Positions 32,795 through 42,526 are shown, numbered from the stretch's first letter. The stretch: DNA of 49,792 nt from Niastella vici (GCF_002077945.1 NZ_LVYD01000081.1:1-49792); one strand, 5' to 3'. Made by a program: numbers and translations. The notes: a model not told the origin generated them from the sequence alone.

Positions 32795-33256
32795 ATGTCA
32801 AAATTTTTCAAATTACCCGCTCTCCTTGTAGTTATCACAATCCCCGCTGTGGTTCAGGCACAACATCACTTCTCTGCCAAAACTGAAGCGCTAAAGCTTT
32901 TCAATAAATATAAACCTGTTATTGAAAAAAAGAACAATGCAGTTGTCGATAACCCCATCGCCATAGTGGGAGATATTAATGGGGATGGTAAAGAAGATTG
33001 CATCGTTTCTTTTGTTATGACTTCAAAGAATGGTGGAAATGCCATCGTTGGTCATGAATCAGCGATCTATTTAAACTCCGGAACGCGCATGAAGGTAACA
33101 GGTGCCTTTCCGGCATTTAACTTTTGTTATACACTCGACCACATTCAGGACCAGGTAATTTTTGGAAAAGAATATGAATGTGCACCTCCATACAAAAACA
33201 TCCTCAGGGAAAGAAAATTTGCTTATGTGAATGCAAAGATCCAGGAGATCCTTTAG
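32795..33256 (+). CDS. Exported protein with one VCBS-like calcium loop
   Basis: The 153-residue product has a signal peptide (LLVVITIPAVVQAQ) and one motif IVGDINGDGKEDCIVSF, an FG-GAP/VCBS-type calcium-binding loop. The rest shows short beta strands and a C-terminal block with YECAPPYKNILRERKFAYV. The start at 32795 is preferred over the ATG 27 bp upstream because it yields a normal signal peptide. No partner is obvious. Confidence 0.7.
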   Translation: MSKFFKLPALLVVITIPAVVQAQHHFSAKTEALKLFNKYKPVIEKKNNAVVDNPIAIVGDINGDGKEDCIVSFVMTSKNGGNAIVGHESAIYLNSGTRMKVTGAFPAFNFCYTLDHIQDQVIFGKEYECAPPYKNILRERKFAYVNAKIQEIL

Positions 33257-33267
33257 TTTAACTGCTC

Positions 33268-34629
33268 CTAATTTTCCCGAACAATTTCAAGCGCACGGTC
33301 TAACTGGCTATCGGTATGGTTAATAAAATCACTTATCGTTGGATAAATAGGGTATTCCGGCAAAATACTCCTGCCTTCGTTTGCATCTTTCTTAACAGCC
33401 ATTGTATATTTTACCAACGGTATCCTGCAACTAAGCTGGCTATTGGGCAAGGTAAGGAATACTTCGTCGCCGGATGTATTGCCATAGTATCCCCCACCAA
33501 CTTCCTCCCCCATAAACAACGCCCTTTTGTTGCTCCTGGCTATCGCTGAAAATTCTGCACTGGCCGAAAAGCTTCGGCCGTTTGCCAGGATATAAACTTT
33601 GCCAGCAAAACTGTTTTGTTTGGGTTGTTGCCATTTTAAATTAGGATGGTTATCATCAGCTGCAAATTTACCGCTGACGGTTTCCTGGCTTGCATAGTAC
33701 ATAAACGGTTGTTGAGTAAGGTATGCGTACAGCAATGCTCCATTGCCATCATTGCCTCCCTGGTTTCCCCGTATATCGATCAACAATTTTGTAACATTTT
33801 TATTGCGGATATCTGTAAAAGCAGAGTCTAAAAAGTGGTTGAAATTTTCACCTGTTTGCCGTAAAAAATCGTCCAAAAAAGTTTTAATCCCAAGTACTGC
33901 AATATTACCTGGCATATAAGTTAACTGCAGGTATTTTTCAGGGCGCTTAAAAGGCGCCGGACAATTTATATTTTTAAATATGTCGGGTTGCAATACTGCT
34001 TTTATAATCGCTCCTTTTTCATTTTTGCAGGTAATGTTGAATTTATCAACTTCATTATATAAAAGGGTATAGAAAAAAGGAAAATTTTCGTTTACTTCCC
34101 AATTTTTACGTGATTGTATGTCCGCGTCTGACGGAATGTATGCAAATGTGCGCTGTACGATCTGTTGTATCGGGTGGCCGTTGATCGATGTCAACTCTGC
34201 CCCGGCCAGGGAACTATTTTGATTGCAGCAATAGATAAAAGCACGGTTATGGATAAACATAACCATAGCAGGAAAAATTTTGGTATTGTTTATATAATCT
34301 TTCATGAATTGCCGGGCCATTCTGCAGTTGCTATGCCCATCCTCCATAGCGGCAATGGCAAAGTTGGTAAGCATAAAAAATTCCGGTACGGTCATACTGT
34401 CCTGTATGGAGTTGTAGCAGCTATCGAACCTATGGCTGATGAATGCGCTGCTTTTATACCTGTATATACCCGGATGAATTTTTTGCAAGGTATCTCGCAG
34501 CAACAGGAAATCTGCCTTCAATGCGGCGGCGGAGATCTTCGGAAGCTGGTATAAAGTGTCTTGAGCAAAACAATTTGTTATCAAAACATATACGCATAAA
34601 AATGCAACTACTTTTTTTATTAAGTACAT
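33268..34629 (-). CDS. Exported S41-family (C-terminal processing-like) peptidase
   Basis: The 453 residues have a signal peptide (VVAFLCVYVLITNCFAQ) and a C-terminal S41 catalytic core: KLLIDIRGNQGGNDGNGALL, then FAGKVYILANGRSFSASAEF with the nucleophile serine in the SFSASAE block, and a GEEVGGGYYGNTSG turn. No PDZ domain is evident. It is likely periplasmic or outer-membrane bound. Its ATG begins 6 bp past the -7 box at 34635-34642, so the message would be leaderless. Confidence 0.85.
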   Translation of the reverse strand: MYLIKKVVAFLCVYVLITNCFAQDTLYQLPKISAAALKADFLLLRDTLQKIHPGIYRYKSSAFISHRFDSCYNSIQDSMTVPEFFMLTNFAIAAMEDGHSNCRMARQFMKDYINNTKIFPAMVMFIHNRAFIYCCNQNSSLAGAELTSINGHPIQQIVQRTFAYIPSDADIQSRKNWEVNENFPFFYTLLYNEVDKFNITCKNEKGAIIKAVLQPDIFKNINCPAPFKRPEKYLQLTYMPGNIAVLGIKTFLDDFLRQTGENFNHFLDSAFTDIRNKNVTKLLIDIRGNQGGNDGNGALLYAYLTQQPFMYYASQETVSGKFAADDNHPNLKWQQPKQNSFAGKVYILANGRSFSASAEFSAIARSNKRALFMGEEVGGGYYGNTSGDEVFLTLPNSQLSCRIPLVKYTMAVKKDANEGRSILPEYPIYPTISDFINHTDSQLDRALEIVREN

Positions 34630-34634
34630 ATGAG

Positions 34635-34665
34635 TTTTATTACTGCTTTTAGCAGAAGTTTACAA
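34635..34665 (-). promoter_or_regulatory. Shared-spacer promoter 3 (S41 peptidase)
   Basis: On the minus strand TTG (34665-34663) is followed by a 20-nt spacer with CTTCTGCTAAAAGCAG and then TAATAAAA (34642-34635). The core CTGCTAAAA is shared with the two promoters at 31574 and 32706. Here it is part of a small inverted repeat CTGC-GCAG. Confidence 0.5.
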
Positions 34666-34849
34666 TAATAATATTACAATAAGATCAACCTGGAGAAGAG
34701 GAACAAGCATGGGCATTAAAAAACTATTGCCCTTAGAGATTAGAGTCAAAAGTGATAAAAAAGTTATATGCTGGTTGATTTTTTGTATGAACGGTAAACC
34801 ACTGTATATTTTAGCTACGGCCGGTATATATATACGTTCCGGATAAATG

Positions 34850-34873
34850 AAAAAAGAGCCGGTGGCGGCTCTT
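34850..34873 (-). terminator. Terminator of the methionine aminopeptidase gene
   Basis: AAGAGCC (34854-34860) pairs with GGCTCTT (34867-34873) over a 6-nt loop. Read on the minus strand it ends in a run of six T. It lies 28 bp past the stop of the gene at 34901. Confidence 0.85.
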
Positions 34874-34900
34874 TCAATTGAAGGCTCAGTTCGTTTTATA

Positions 34901-35665
34901 TCAATTCCAAACCCCATTCATTTCTGTCAAAATAATGGGTTCGCCACCCGTAACAACTATAGTATGTTCGTGCTGTGCCATAAAGCCGCCTTTATCTCCA
35001 ACCATTGTCCAACCGTCACTCGCGGTTTCAGCATACGTTGAGATTGTTGAAATAAAAGTTTCAATGGCAACGACAGAATTCTTTTTAAATCTCATTTGAT
35101 TGTATGGGTCTCTGAAATTCGCTATTTCACTGGGTTCTTCGTGCAGGCTTCTGCCTACTCCATGTCCCGTTAAGTTTTTAATTACTTTGAACCCAAGTTT
35201 CTTAGCCTCCGTTTCAATGAGACTTCCTATATCTGAAATGCGAACGCCCCCTTTTATATTATAGATCGCTTTATGCAGGATCTGTTTTGAAGCGTCTACC
35301 AATTTTTGATGGTGGTTAATGTCTTCCCCAAGCACAAACGAGTTGCCATTGTCTGAGTAAAAGCCGTTCAATTCGGCTGATACGTCGATATTGATCAAAT
35401 CGCCTTCCTGCAGTACTGTTTTGTTAGACGGAATACCGTGACAAAATTCATTGTTTACGCTTATACAGGTAAAACCCGGAAAACCATAAGTGAGGTAGGG
35501 CGCCGATCTTGCCCCGAAGCCAGCGAGGAGCTTTGCCCCATATTCGTCTAATTCCTTTGTCGTCATACCGGGTTGTGCATAATTGCTCATTTCTTTCAGG
35601 GTGAGCGCAACGGCTTCACTTGCCTTTTTCATCCCCGTGAGTTCAGCCTCTTTTGTTATTGACAT
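34901..35665 (-). CDS. map: Type I methionine aminopeptidase
   Basis: This 254-residue enzyme removes the initiator methionine from new proteins in the cytosol. The pita-bread metal site is complete: D94 and D105 in INIDVSAELNGFYSDNG, a histidine in LTGHGVGRSLHEEP, and glutamates in VAIETF and QHEHTI. The substrate histidine H76 is in NNEFCHGIPS. The start at 35665 was chosen because TATCTTTG (35684-35691) lies just upstream, whereas the longer frame from 35713 would begin before the promoter. It appears to be a single transcript with its own terminator. Confidence 0.93.
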   Translation of the reverse strand: MSITKEAELTGMKKASEAVALTLKEMSNYAQPGMTTKELDEYGAKLLAGFGARSAPYLTYGFPGFTCISVNNEFCHGIPSNKTVLQEGDLINIDVSAELNGFYSDNGNSFVLGEDINHHQKLVDASKQILHKAIYNIKGGVRISDIGSLIETEAKKLGFKVIKNLTGHGVGRSLHEEPSEIANFRDPYNQMRFKKNSVVAIETFISTISTYAETASDGWTMVGDKGGFMAQHEHTIVVTGGEPIILTEMNGVWN

Positions 35666-35683
35666 ATCCGTTTTTTTAACGCT

Positions 35684-35691
35684 CAAAGATA
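35684..35691 (-). promoter_or_regulatory. -7 box of the methionine aminopeptidase gene
   Basis: TATCTTTG on the minus strand matches TAnnTTTG exactly, 18 bp upstream of the ATG at 35665. The TTG element is not clear. Confidence 0.5.
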
Positions 35692-35736
35692 CGAAATTTA
35701 AAAGCGCCTTCATGCCGCGGGCCTACCGCCACCCGC

Positions 35737-36801
35737 CTACCATTTAGCTCTTTCATATTGCACGGGCCAGTCGGTATTGGCATGCAACTCGTGTGCAGCG
35801 CGCAAGGGGAAATAAGGCTCACGAAGGACCTTCCGGGCCATAATGATGAGGTCGGCATCGCCATTAACCAGAATGGTTTCTGCCTGGGTTGCAGTAGTGA
35901 TCATCCCCACGGTGCCGGTGAGTATACCGGTTTCTTTCCTGATGCGCGAGGCAAAGGGTAACTGATAGGCCGGCCCCACAGCAATCTGCTGATAATTTAC
36001 CAGTCCGCCCGATGACACATCGATCAAATCAACTCCTTTTTGTTGCAGGATGCGGGCAAGTTCCACCGACTGTTCAGGGTCCCACCCGCCTTCAGCCCAA
36101 TCAGTGGCCGAAATGCGCACCAGTAACGGCAGGTTATTTGGCCAAACCGTTTGAACGCCGGCAATAATCTCCAGTAATAACCTGATCCGGTTATTGAAGG
36201 AGCCTGCATACGCATCGGTTCGCTGGTTACTCAGCGGTGACAGAAACTCATGTATCAGGTAGCCATGGGCCGCATGTATTTCAATCACTTTAAACCCTGC
36301 CTGTAAAGCACGGCCGGCAGCCATTGTAAAGTCGTTGATTATTTTTTGAATACCTTTTTGGTCCAGGGCTACAGGCATAGGATAATTGTCGGCAAAAGCA
36401 ATGGCCGAAGGCGCCACTACCTCCCAACCGCCATTTTCAATGGCAATTTTCCCCCGCCCCGCCCAGGGTACATTGGTACTGGCTTTACGGCCGGCATGCG
36501 CTAATTGTATGCCGGGCACCGTTCCCTGGGCAGTCATAAATGAGGTGATCTGTTTTAGTTTTTCCAAATGTTCATCTTTCCAGATACCAAGATCCTGTGG
36601 TGATATACGGCCTTCCGGTGACACTGCCGTAGCTTCCGTAATAATAAGGCCCGCTCCGCCTACAGCCCTGCTTCCCAAATGCACCAGATGCCAATCATTG
36701 GCAAAACCATCTACCGACGAATACTGACACATGGGTGATACCGTAATACGGTTCTTCAACTGCACCGTTTTGATCTGGAGCGGAGTGAACAATTTTGACA
36801 T
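35737..36801 (-). CDS. OYE-type NADH:flavin oxidoreductase (YqjM-like)
   Basis: This 354-residue TIM-barrel enzyme binds FMN and reduces activated C=C bonds with NAD(P)H. The start KLFTPLQIKTVQLKNRITVS with PMCQYSS holds the redox-tuning C25 of the YqjM class. IQLAHAGRKAS and EIHAAHGYLIHEFLSPLSNQ carry substrate- and FMN-binding residues. The C-terminal GDADLIIMARKVLREPYFPL block binds the phosphate. It may detoxify electrophiles or xenobiotics. It lies 71 bp upstream of the aminopeptidase start on the same strand. Confidence 0.92.
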   Translation of the reverse strand: MSKLFTPLQIKTVQLKNRITVSPMCQYSSVDGFANDWHLVHLGSRAVGGAGLIITEATAVSPEGRISPQDLGIWKDEHLEKLKQITSFMTAQGTVPGIQLAHAGRKASTNVPWAGRGKIAIENGGWEVVAPSAIAFADNYPMPVALDQKGIQKIINDFTMAAGRALQAGFKVIEIHAAHGYLIHEFLSPLSNQRTDAYAGSFNNRIRLLLEIIAGVQTVWPNNLPLLVRISATDWAEGGWDPEQSVELARILQQKGVDLIDVSSGGLVNYQQIAVGPAYQLPFASRIRKETGILTGTVGMITTATQAETILVNGDADLIIMARKVLREPYFPLRAAHELHANTDWPVQYERAKW

Positions 36802-36996
36802 AAAATTCCAGGTGGTTAAAATATGATGAGGAAGGTAATTTAGAACTTTTTCCTGTTATGCACCGGTTAAGGGGTTATAATACAACACCTGGCTAATATT
36901 TTCTACAGTTCATCCCGGGCATTACCCCATTTTCTTTTCACAGGCAATGGCACCTGAATTGCGCGTTCTACAATATTTACCACTGAATACCTTAAA

Positions 36997-38877
36997 ATGA
37001 AAGAGCTGAATACCTGGCAAGAAGAAGCGAAACTGATTCGCAAATGGTGTCTTGTTTCAACAACTGCGGCGGGTTCCGGACACCCAACATCCTGTTTATC
37101 GGCTGCAGATATTACTGCCGTTCTGTTCGATAAATATTTCACCTACGATATTTCAAATCCGCTGAATATAAACAACGACCGGTTTGTACTCTCCAAAGGC
37201 CATGCGGCTCCCTTGCTGTATACCTTGTTTGGCATGTGTAATGCCTATGATCTGAACGAATTAAAAACCTTAAGGCAACTGAACAGCCGTTTTGAAGGGC
37301 ACCCTGTACCCAAATATAAATTTGCGGAAGCTGCTACCGGTTCTCTTGGACAGGGGCTTTCTGTAGGGGCAGGCCTGGCATTGGTGGCCAAAAGAGAAAA
37401 ACTTCCTTATACTACCTACGTGTTGTGTGGCGATGGCGAGCTGGCTGAAGGCCAGGTATGGGAAGCCGCCAACTTTGCCTCTTATCACCGGTTGAATAAT
37501 CTAATTGTCATTTTAGATATCAACCGGCTGGCGCAAAGTGGTGAAACCATGTTCGGCCATCACATGAACGAATATGAACAACGGTTCCGCGCTTTTAATT
37601 TCAGGGTATTTACCATTGATGGCCATAACTATGAACAAATAGTCCAGGCTCTTGAACAGGCACATAACCATGCAGGCCAGCAACCGGTAGCTATTATTGC
37701 TGAAACCATTAAAGGAAAAGGCGTTTCTTTTGTTGAAAATAAAGATGGCTGGCATGGTAAGGCCTTAAAAGAAGAAGAGCTGAAAAAGGCGCTGGATGAA
37801 TTGGGGAATATAAATGACAGTATACGTTTTAATCTGCGGAAACCAACACAAACGCCTGCCGCTTCATCACCAATCAATACGGCCGTACGCCTTGAGTTTG
37901 ATAATTCCAAAACATATGCAACGCGCGAAATATTTGGACAGGCATTATCGCAGCTCACTCAAAATACCCCTGGCATATATGTGCTCGATGCCGATGTAAA
38001 GAACTCCACCTTTACTGAAGACGCTTTAAAAACCACTCCTGAACGATTTGTAGAATGTTTTATAGCAGAACAAAATATGGTATCAGTTGGCGTTGGCTTA
38101 TCAAGGATCGGAAAAATACCGGTTATGGCTACTTTCGGAGCTTTTTTTATGCGGGCTGCCGACCAGATACGAATGGCCAGGGTTTCTGAAGCCAATATAA
38201 AATTTGTGGGATCACACGTAGGTGTTTCTATAGGTGAAGATGGCCCGTCGCAAATGGCATTGGAAGATATTGCCTTTTTCGGGGCCCTGCCCGACACCGT
38301 TATACTGCAACCCTGCGATGCGGTTTCCACCGTTAACCTCGTGTCGCGGATGATTGAACACAGCGGTATTGTATATATGCGCACCCTTCGCCCCAAAACA
38401 AAATTATTGTATAAGCCCGGAGAAGCGTTTACCATTGGCGGTTCTACAATAGTCAGGCAATCCCCCGATGATGTGCTTACTGTAGCGGCTACCGGCATTA
38501 CGGTATTTGAAGCCCTGCAGGCTGCTGAGCTATTGAAACAGGAAAATATAAACATCCGGATAGTTGATTGTTATTCCATAAAGCCTGTTGATAAGCAAAC
38601 ATTACTGAACTGTTTACAGGCTACCCGGCTCAAATGCATTATTACGGTAGAAGATCATTTTGAACATGGGGGCATGGGTGATTTTATTGCTGCAGCTATT
38701 GCCACTGAAGGAGATTATGTAGTAAAGATGGCTGTCACAAAGATCTCTCAATCAGGTAAACAGGATGAATTATTGAAGGACGCCGGGATTGACGCAGCAG
38801 CCATTGTGGCCAGGGTAAAAAATATAGTACAATCAAACAAGCCGGTGAGCCAGCTCGCCAAAGGCAACACTTTATAA
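36997..38877 (+). CDS. tkt: Transketolase, full length
   Basis: This 626-residue enzyme moves two-carbon units between sugar phosphates in the non-oxidative pentose phosphate pathway, using thiamine diphosphate. The cofactor motif is GDGELAEGQVWEA. The N-terminal AAGSGHPTSCLSAADI and SKGHAAPLLY blocks bind substrate and cofactor, and the C-terminal pyrimidine-domain glutamate lies in IAEQNMVSVGVG. It is a single-chain form, about the length of the animal enzymes, not the split two-gene form. It is convergent with and overlaps the next gene by 6 bp. Confidence 0.93.
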   Translation: MKELNTWQEEAKLIRKWCLVSTTAAGSGHPTSCLSAADITAVLFDKYFTYDISNPLNINNDRFVLSKGHAAPLLYTLFGMCNAYDLNELKTLRQLNSRFEGHPVPKYKFAEAATGSLGQGLSVGAGLALVAKREKLPYTTYVLCGDGELAEGQVWEAANFASYHRLNNLIVILDINRLAQSGETMFGHHMNEYEQRFRAFNFRVFTIDGHNYEQIVQALEQAHNHAGQQPVAIIAETIKGKGVSFVENKDGWHGKALKEEELKKALDELGNINDSIRFNLRKPTQTPAASSPINTAVRLEFDNSKTYATREIFGQALSQLTQNTPGIYVLDADVKNSTFTEDALKTTPERFVECFIAEQNMVSVGVGLSRIGKIPVMATFGAFFMRAADQIRMARVSEANIKFVGSHVGVSIGEDGPSQMALEDIAFFGALPDTVILQPCDAVSTVNLVSRMIEHSGIVYMRTLRPKTKLLYKPGEAFTIGGSTIVRQSPDDVLTVAATGITVFEALQAAELLKQENINIRIVDCYSIKPVDKQTLLNCLQATRLKCIITVEDHFEHGGMGDFIAAAIATEGDYVVKMAVTKISQSGKQDELLKDAGIDAAAIVARVKNIVQSNKPVSQLAKGNTL

Positions 38878-39657
38878 ATTTCTGGCGCCATTCTTTTTTA
38901 AGAACTCAGCCAGCGCCTTGATGCTATCGGTGTTCAAATAATCGACGCCGAGTGCTATAAGCCTTTGCCACCCCTCAAAGTTATCCGGGACATTCCACAA
39001 TCTTACTTTTTTTCCTAATGAATGCCCCTTGGCAACGCTTTTCTTTAATTTTTCCCAATCGTTTGCCGGCAGTTCGCCGTTACCCCCCCATTTTGTATAA
39101 TTGATAAAATTATCACCCATCACTGCTATGCGGGAAAGAACCTCTTTATTATAGTTTTCGCTTAGCAAGCCATCGAACCAGATGTAAGATGGATAAGCAT
39201 CATAAGTGGCTGAATTGGGCTTGCTGCCTGTTACCATTATGGTCAGTGAAGGGCAACTGGTAAGCGCCGGGTATTTTATTAAAATATCGATCAATTTATT
39301 GATGGCCGGCACAGCTTCCGTTTTAACATCCAGCATCAATATCAGTTTGAGCGAAGTATCGGCGTACACACTTCCTTTATTGTTTTGAATATTTTCAGCC
39401 AATGGTTTAATATACAGCTCTTCCAGTGTGCGATGTTGTTGCGCATCGGTCGCATTGTGCGCTACGAGCAGCTCATTGTCACTTACATTCAAATAAACAT
39501 CTGCTTCAATGGAACCGTACTTCAGGTTATAGGCTGCATAAAAAGGAAATGCCTGCTGGTAATCGTTGTGTGAATGAGCGTTGGCTGTAGTGTAAACGGC
39601 AGGTTGGGCAAACGCATAGGAATATGGCAACAGAATAAAAAGTAATAACTTTTTCAT
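38872..39657 (-). CDS. Exported PLC-like phosphodiesterase
   Basis: The 261 residues have a signal peptide (LLLFILLPYSYAFAQ) and a TIM-barrel of the PLC-like/glycerophosphodiester phosphodiesterase type. The catalytic start is NAHSHNDYQQAFPFYAAY, with the acidic pair in YGSIEADVYL and a histidine in NELLVAHNATD. The barrel ends with GVDYLNTDSI. It probably cleaves a phosphodiester in the periplasm. The start at 39657 gives a proper signal peptide. An ATG 15 bp upstream is less likely. Its 3' end overlaps the transketolase gene by 6 bp. Confidence 0.85.
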   Translation of the reverse strand: MKKLLLFILLPYSYAFAQPAVYTTANAHSHNDYQQAFPFYAAYNLKYGSIEADVYLNVSDNELLVAHNATDAQQHRTLEELYIKPLAENIQNNKGSVYADTSLKLILMLDVKTEAVPAINKLIDILIKYPALTSCPSLTIMVTGSKPNSATYDAYPSYIWFDGLLSENYNKEVLSRIAVMGDNFINYTKWGGNGELPANDWEKLKKSVAKGHSLGKKVRLWNVPDNFEGWQRLIALGVDYLNTDSIKALAEFLKKNGARNL

Positions 39658-39790
39658 ACCAAAAATGTGCATTGAGCTTAAGGTAAAGGGTGCGCTGAAT
39701 TATTGTACTTTCTTTTGAGGATATGTTTTGGCTATATGGCTTCAACAAATAAACCTAAATAAAACGACTGTTGCAACATTTTTATAAATT

Positions 39791-39827
39791 AAATTAAAGA
39801 ACCTTCAGGTGGTTGATCCTGAAGGTT
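39791..39827 (-). terminator. Terminator of the Gfo/Idh/MocA operon
   Basis: AACCTTCAGG (39800-39809) is perfectly complementary to CCTGAAGGTT (39818-39827) over an 8-nt loop. On the minus strand it is followed by a T-rich run. It lies 37 bp past the oxidoreductase stop. Confidence 0.85.
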
Positions 39828-39864
39828 GTATGAGGCTGTTTGTATATATATCAACAACTAAAAC

Positions 39865-41313
39865 CTAAAAATCATATTTCTTTCTTCGGGGCCGCGATAG
39901 CATGGCAATGGCGGCTTTGTCATTATTCGTGAAAGTTTCCTTTGCCGGGTCCCAATAGATCTTTCTTTTCAATTTCATCGCAATATAATGTAACAAACAG
40001 GCGCTGCACGACCGGTGGCCTACTTCAACGGGAGCCGATGGTTCTTTTCCTGTTTTTATACAATCTAACCAATTGGCATGCTGTTCCCCACTTTCGTACA
40101 AATGAATTTCATTGGCACCAATAACCGATTGTAATATTTTTGGATTGCTTGCATCAATAGGTTTAACGCCCGTGTTATCTGCAACAGGATCGGTATCGGT
40201 TACGCGGTAATTTCCGCGGGTGGCCCAAAGCCAGCCTTCGGTTCCTATAAATTTCACCCCGTTAGGCAATTCGTTCGAAACGATCATATGCACCCCGTTT
40301 GCATACAATGCTTCCGTTCTGAAAATTCCATGTACATCCCACAACCCTTTATAATCAGGATCATCAGTTGGGAAGTGTGCATTGCCCCAAATTTCAATGG
40401 GGCCGGTCAATTCAGTGTCCATTCCCCAATGAGCCGTGTCAATATGATGCGCCCCCCACCCCGTGATCATACCGGCGCCAAACTGTTCGCATCGCAACCA
40501 GCCCGGCCGGCTTGTAATTCCTTTTATGCCTGCATCCTGGGTATGCACTCTGTCTTCCGTATAATAAATTTCGGGGGTTGTTCCCAGCCACGCATCGTAA
40601 TCTAAATTTGAAGGAACGGGCATTTGAACTTTATTGCCACCGCCAGGGTCGCCAGGCAGGCCAACTTCAACTGTTATCAATTTTCCAATTCTTCCATTTC
40701 GCACCAGTTCACATACTTTTTTAAACTGTGGCCAGGGGTCAACGGACCGTTGCTGGCTCCCCATTTGAAAGATCCTTCCACTCTTTTTCACCGCATTACT
40801 TAAAATTCTTCCTTCCTCAATGGTGAGAGAGGCCGGTTTTTGCAAATACACATCTTTACGGGCATTAACGGCATGTACTGCAACTACTGCATGTTGATGG
40901 TCGGGCAGGCTTATGTGAACGGCATCAATATCTTTATTTGCCAGCAACTCTTTATAATCGTGATACACTTTTATTTCCCAATCGCCTTTTAGTCCACCGT
41001 TAAACTGCGCGGCTCTTTCGTAATTGCTTTTTACGGCCGCAGGCCCGGCAGCCGCCCGGTTCTTATCGATGTCACAAACAGCTCTTATTCTTGCACCGGC
41101 ATATCTGGCTATTGAGGTCATGTCGTGCGTAATGGAGATCCTGCCGCAGCCAATAGAAGCTACATTGATCAGGTTGCTTGGTGCATACTTACCCAATACA
41201 CTCGCCGGTACGATGGTTGGTAAATTAGTGGCAATAGCGGTTCCCACAGAAGCTTTAACGGTATTACTTAAAAATTTTCTGCGACTGATGGTTGATCTTT
41301 TTCCTTTTTTCAT
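39865..41313 (-). CDS. Tat-exported Gfo/Idh/MocA oxidoreductase
   Basis: The 482 residues begin with a twin-arginine signal (SRRKFLSNTV, then a hydrophobic stretch to about residue 35). A Rossmann domain follows with INVASIGCGRISITHDM, RIRAVCDIDKNRA and DAVHISLPDHQHAVVAV, then the long C-terminal domain with WGAHHIDTAHWGMD. Such enzymes use tightly bound NAD to oxidise or epimerise sugars and inositols, and the Tat-exported ones often act in glycan breakdown. The gene follows the related gene at 41348 by 34 bp and ends in a strong terminator. Confidence 0.9.
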   Translation of the reverse strand: MKKGKRSTISRRKFLSNTVKASVGTAIATNLPTIVPASVLGKYAPSNLINVASIGCGRISITHDMTSIARYAGARIRAVCDIDKNRAAAGPAAVKSNYERAAQFNGGLKGDWEIKVYHDYKELLANKDIDAVHISLPDHQHAVVAVHAVNARKDVYLQKPASLTIEEGRILSNAVKKSGRIFQMGSQQRSVDPWPQFKKVCELVRNGRIGKLITVEVGLPGDPGGGNKVQMPVPSNLDYDAWLGTTPEIYYTEDRVHTQDAGIKGITSRPGWLRCEQFGAGMITGWGAHHIDTAHWGMDTELTGPIEIWGNAHFPTDDPDYKGLWDVHGIFRTEALYANGVHMIVSNELPNGVKFIGTEGWLWATRGNYRVTDTDPVADNTGVKPIDASNPKILQSVIGANEIHLYESGEQHANWLDCIKTGKEPSAPVEVGHRSCSACLLHYIAMKLKRKIYWDPAKETFTNNDKAAIAMLSRPRRKKYDF

Positions 41314-41347
41314 TGAGATATGGTTTAAAGCAATCGTTCTGAATTTT

Positions 41348-42526
41348 TTATTTTTTCAATGCCATGGTACGGGCATTTTTTTGTGCTTTCAATGCTAATT
41401 CGGTTGCCAGAAAGCAATGTGTTTGTGTCATGGCCGTTTCGGTCCTGTTCAGCACATCATCAACAAATAAAGGACCGAATGGCAATACTTCGTTGTTGCA
41501 GTCAAGATGGATCATTTCCTTTTTATTGGCCATGTACAAATGGTTACCGCCTTTATTGCCTGAAAGTATATCCGTGTTTTTTCTTACCTCAATATAGCCT
41601 TCCGTTCCCAATACGGTCAACCTGCCATCACCCCAGGTATCGAGGCCATCGGGCGTAAACCAGTCGACCCTGATATAACCGGCGCCGCCATTGCCACTTA
41701 ATAGCACATCGCCAAAATCTTCGAACAAGGGTTTGTCTGTGTGATGCACATTTCCCACCTGCGACATTAATACCTGCGCTTCGGTGGAACCGGTAAAATG
41801 TAAGTACTGATCGAATTGATGAGAACCAATATCTGTAAGAATGCCACCGTATCTTTTTTTATCCCAAAACCAATCGGGCCTTACTGCCAACCCGGTTTTT
41901 CCAATATTATTAAAGATCCTGTGCGGCGCCAGGTTTACCGTTTGAATTACCTGGCCAATAGCGCCGGCTTTTACTAACTGGCTTGCTTTTTCTGTGCCTT
42001 TATTTTCAAAACGCTCACTGTACATGATTGAGTAGATCCGTTTTGTTTCCTTTTGCACTTTTTTAACCGCGGCCAGTTGTTCCAAAGTGATAATGCCCGG
42101 CTTATCAGTTAAATAATCTTTCCCGTGTTGCATTACCCGAATACCCAGGGGCGCCCGTTCATCGGGTATGCCTGAACTTAATACCAGCTGAATGGCAGGA
42201 TCTTCCAGGATTTCATTTTCGCTTTTTGCCAGTTTAGCCTCAGGATAGGCTTTCAAAAATGCAGCCGTGAGATCTGGTTGTGCTGCATACAGAGCCACTA
42301 ATTCACCGCCTCCTCTTTTAATGGCGTCCGTCATTCCATAAATATGCGGATGATCAATATTGATCACGGCAAATTTTATGCGATTGGGCGCTGTAACTAT
42401 TTCCTTTTGTTTTTGGGCTGATGCTGCGAACTTAACCTTACCGGCCAACGGAGCCATGATCATTAAGCCGGATGCTTTAACTGAATCTTTTAAAAATTGC
42501 CTTCTGAGATTCTTGTGATTGTTCAT
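41348..42526 (-). CDS. Tat-exported Gfo/Idh/MocA oxidoreductase (second copy)
   Basis: The 392 residues begin NLRRQFLKDSVKASGLMIMA, a twin-arginine signal. The Rossmann fold (NRIKFAVINIDHPHIYGMTD, LVLSSGIPDERAPL) and the catalytic LTDIGSHQFDQYLHF block follow. It is clearly related to the gene 34 bp downstream but divergent. The pair is probably one operon for a carbohydrate-linked pathway. The nucleotide-binding loop reads NIDHPHIYG rather than the usual GxGxxG, so cofactor binding may differ. Confidence 0.88.
   Translation of the reverse strand: MNNHKNLRRQFLKDSVKASGLMIMAPLAGKVKFAASAQKQKEIVTAPNRIKFAVINIDHPHIYGMTDAIKRGGGELVALYAAQPDLTAAFLKAYPEAKLAKSENEILEDPAIQLVLSSGIPDERAPLGIRVMQHGKDYLTDKPGIITLEQLAAVKKVQKETKRIYSIMYSERFENKGTEKASQLVKAGAIGQVIQTVNLAPHRIFNNIGKTGLAVRPDWFWDKKRYGGILTDIGSHQFDQYLHFTGSTEAQVLMSQVGNVHHTDKPLFEDFGDVLLSGNGGAGYIRVDWFTPDGLDTWGDGRLTVLGTEGYIEVRKNTDILSGNKGGNHLYMANKKEMIHLDCNNEVLPFGPLFVDDVLNRTETAMTQTHCFLATELALKAQKNARTMALKK

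Noticed and set aside
34660..34917. 85-codon minus-strand frame
   Set aside because: It spans the aminopeptidase terminator and the S41 promoter, so it cannot be a normal gene.
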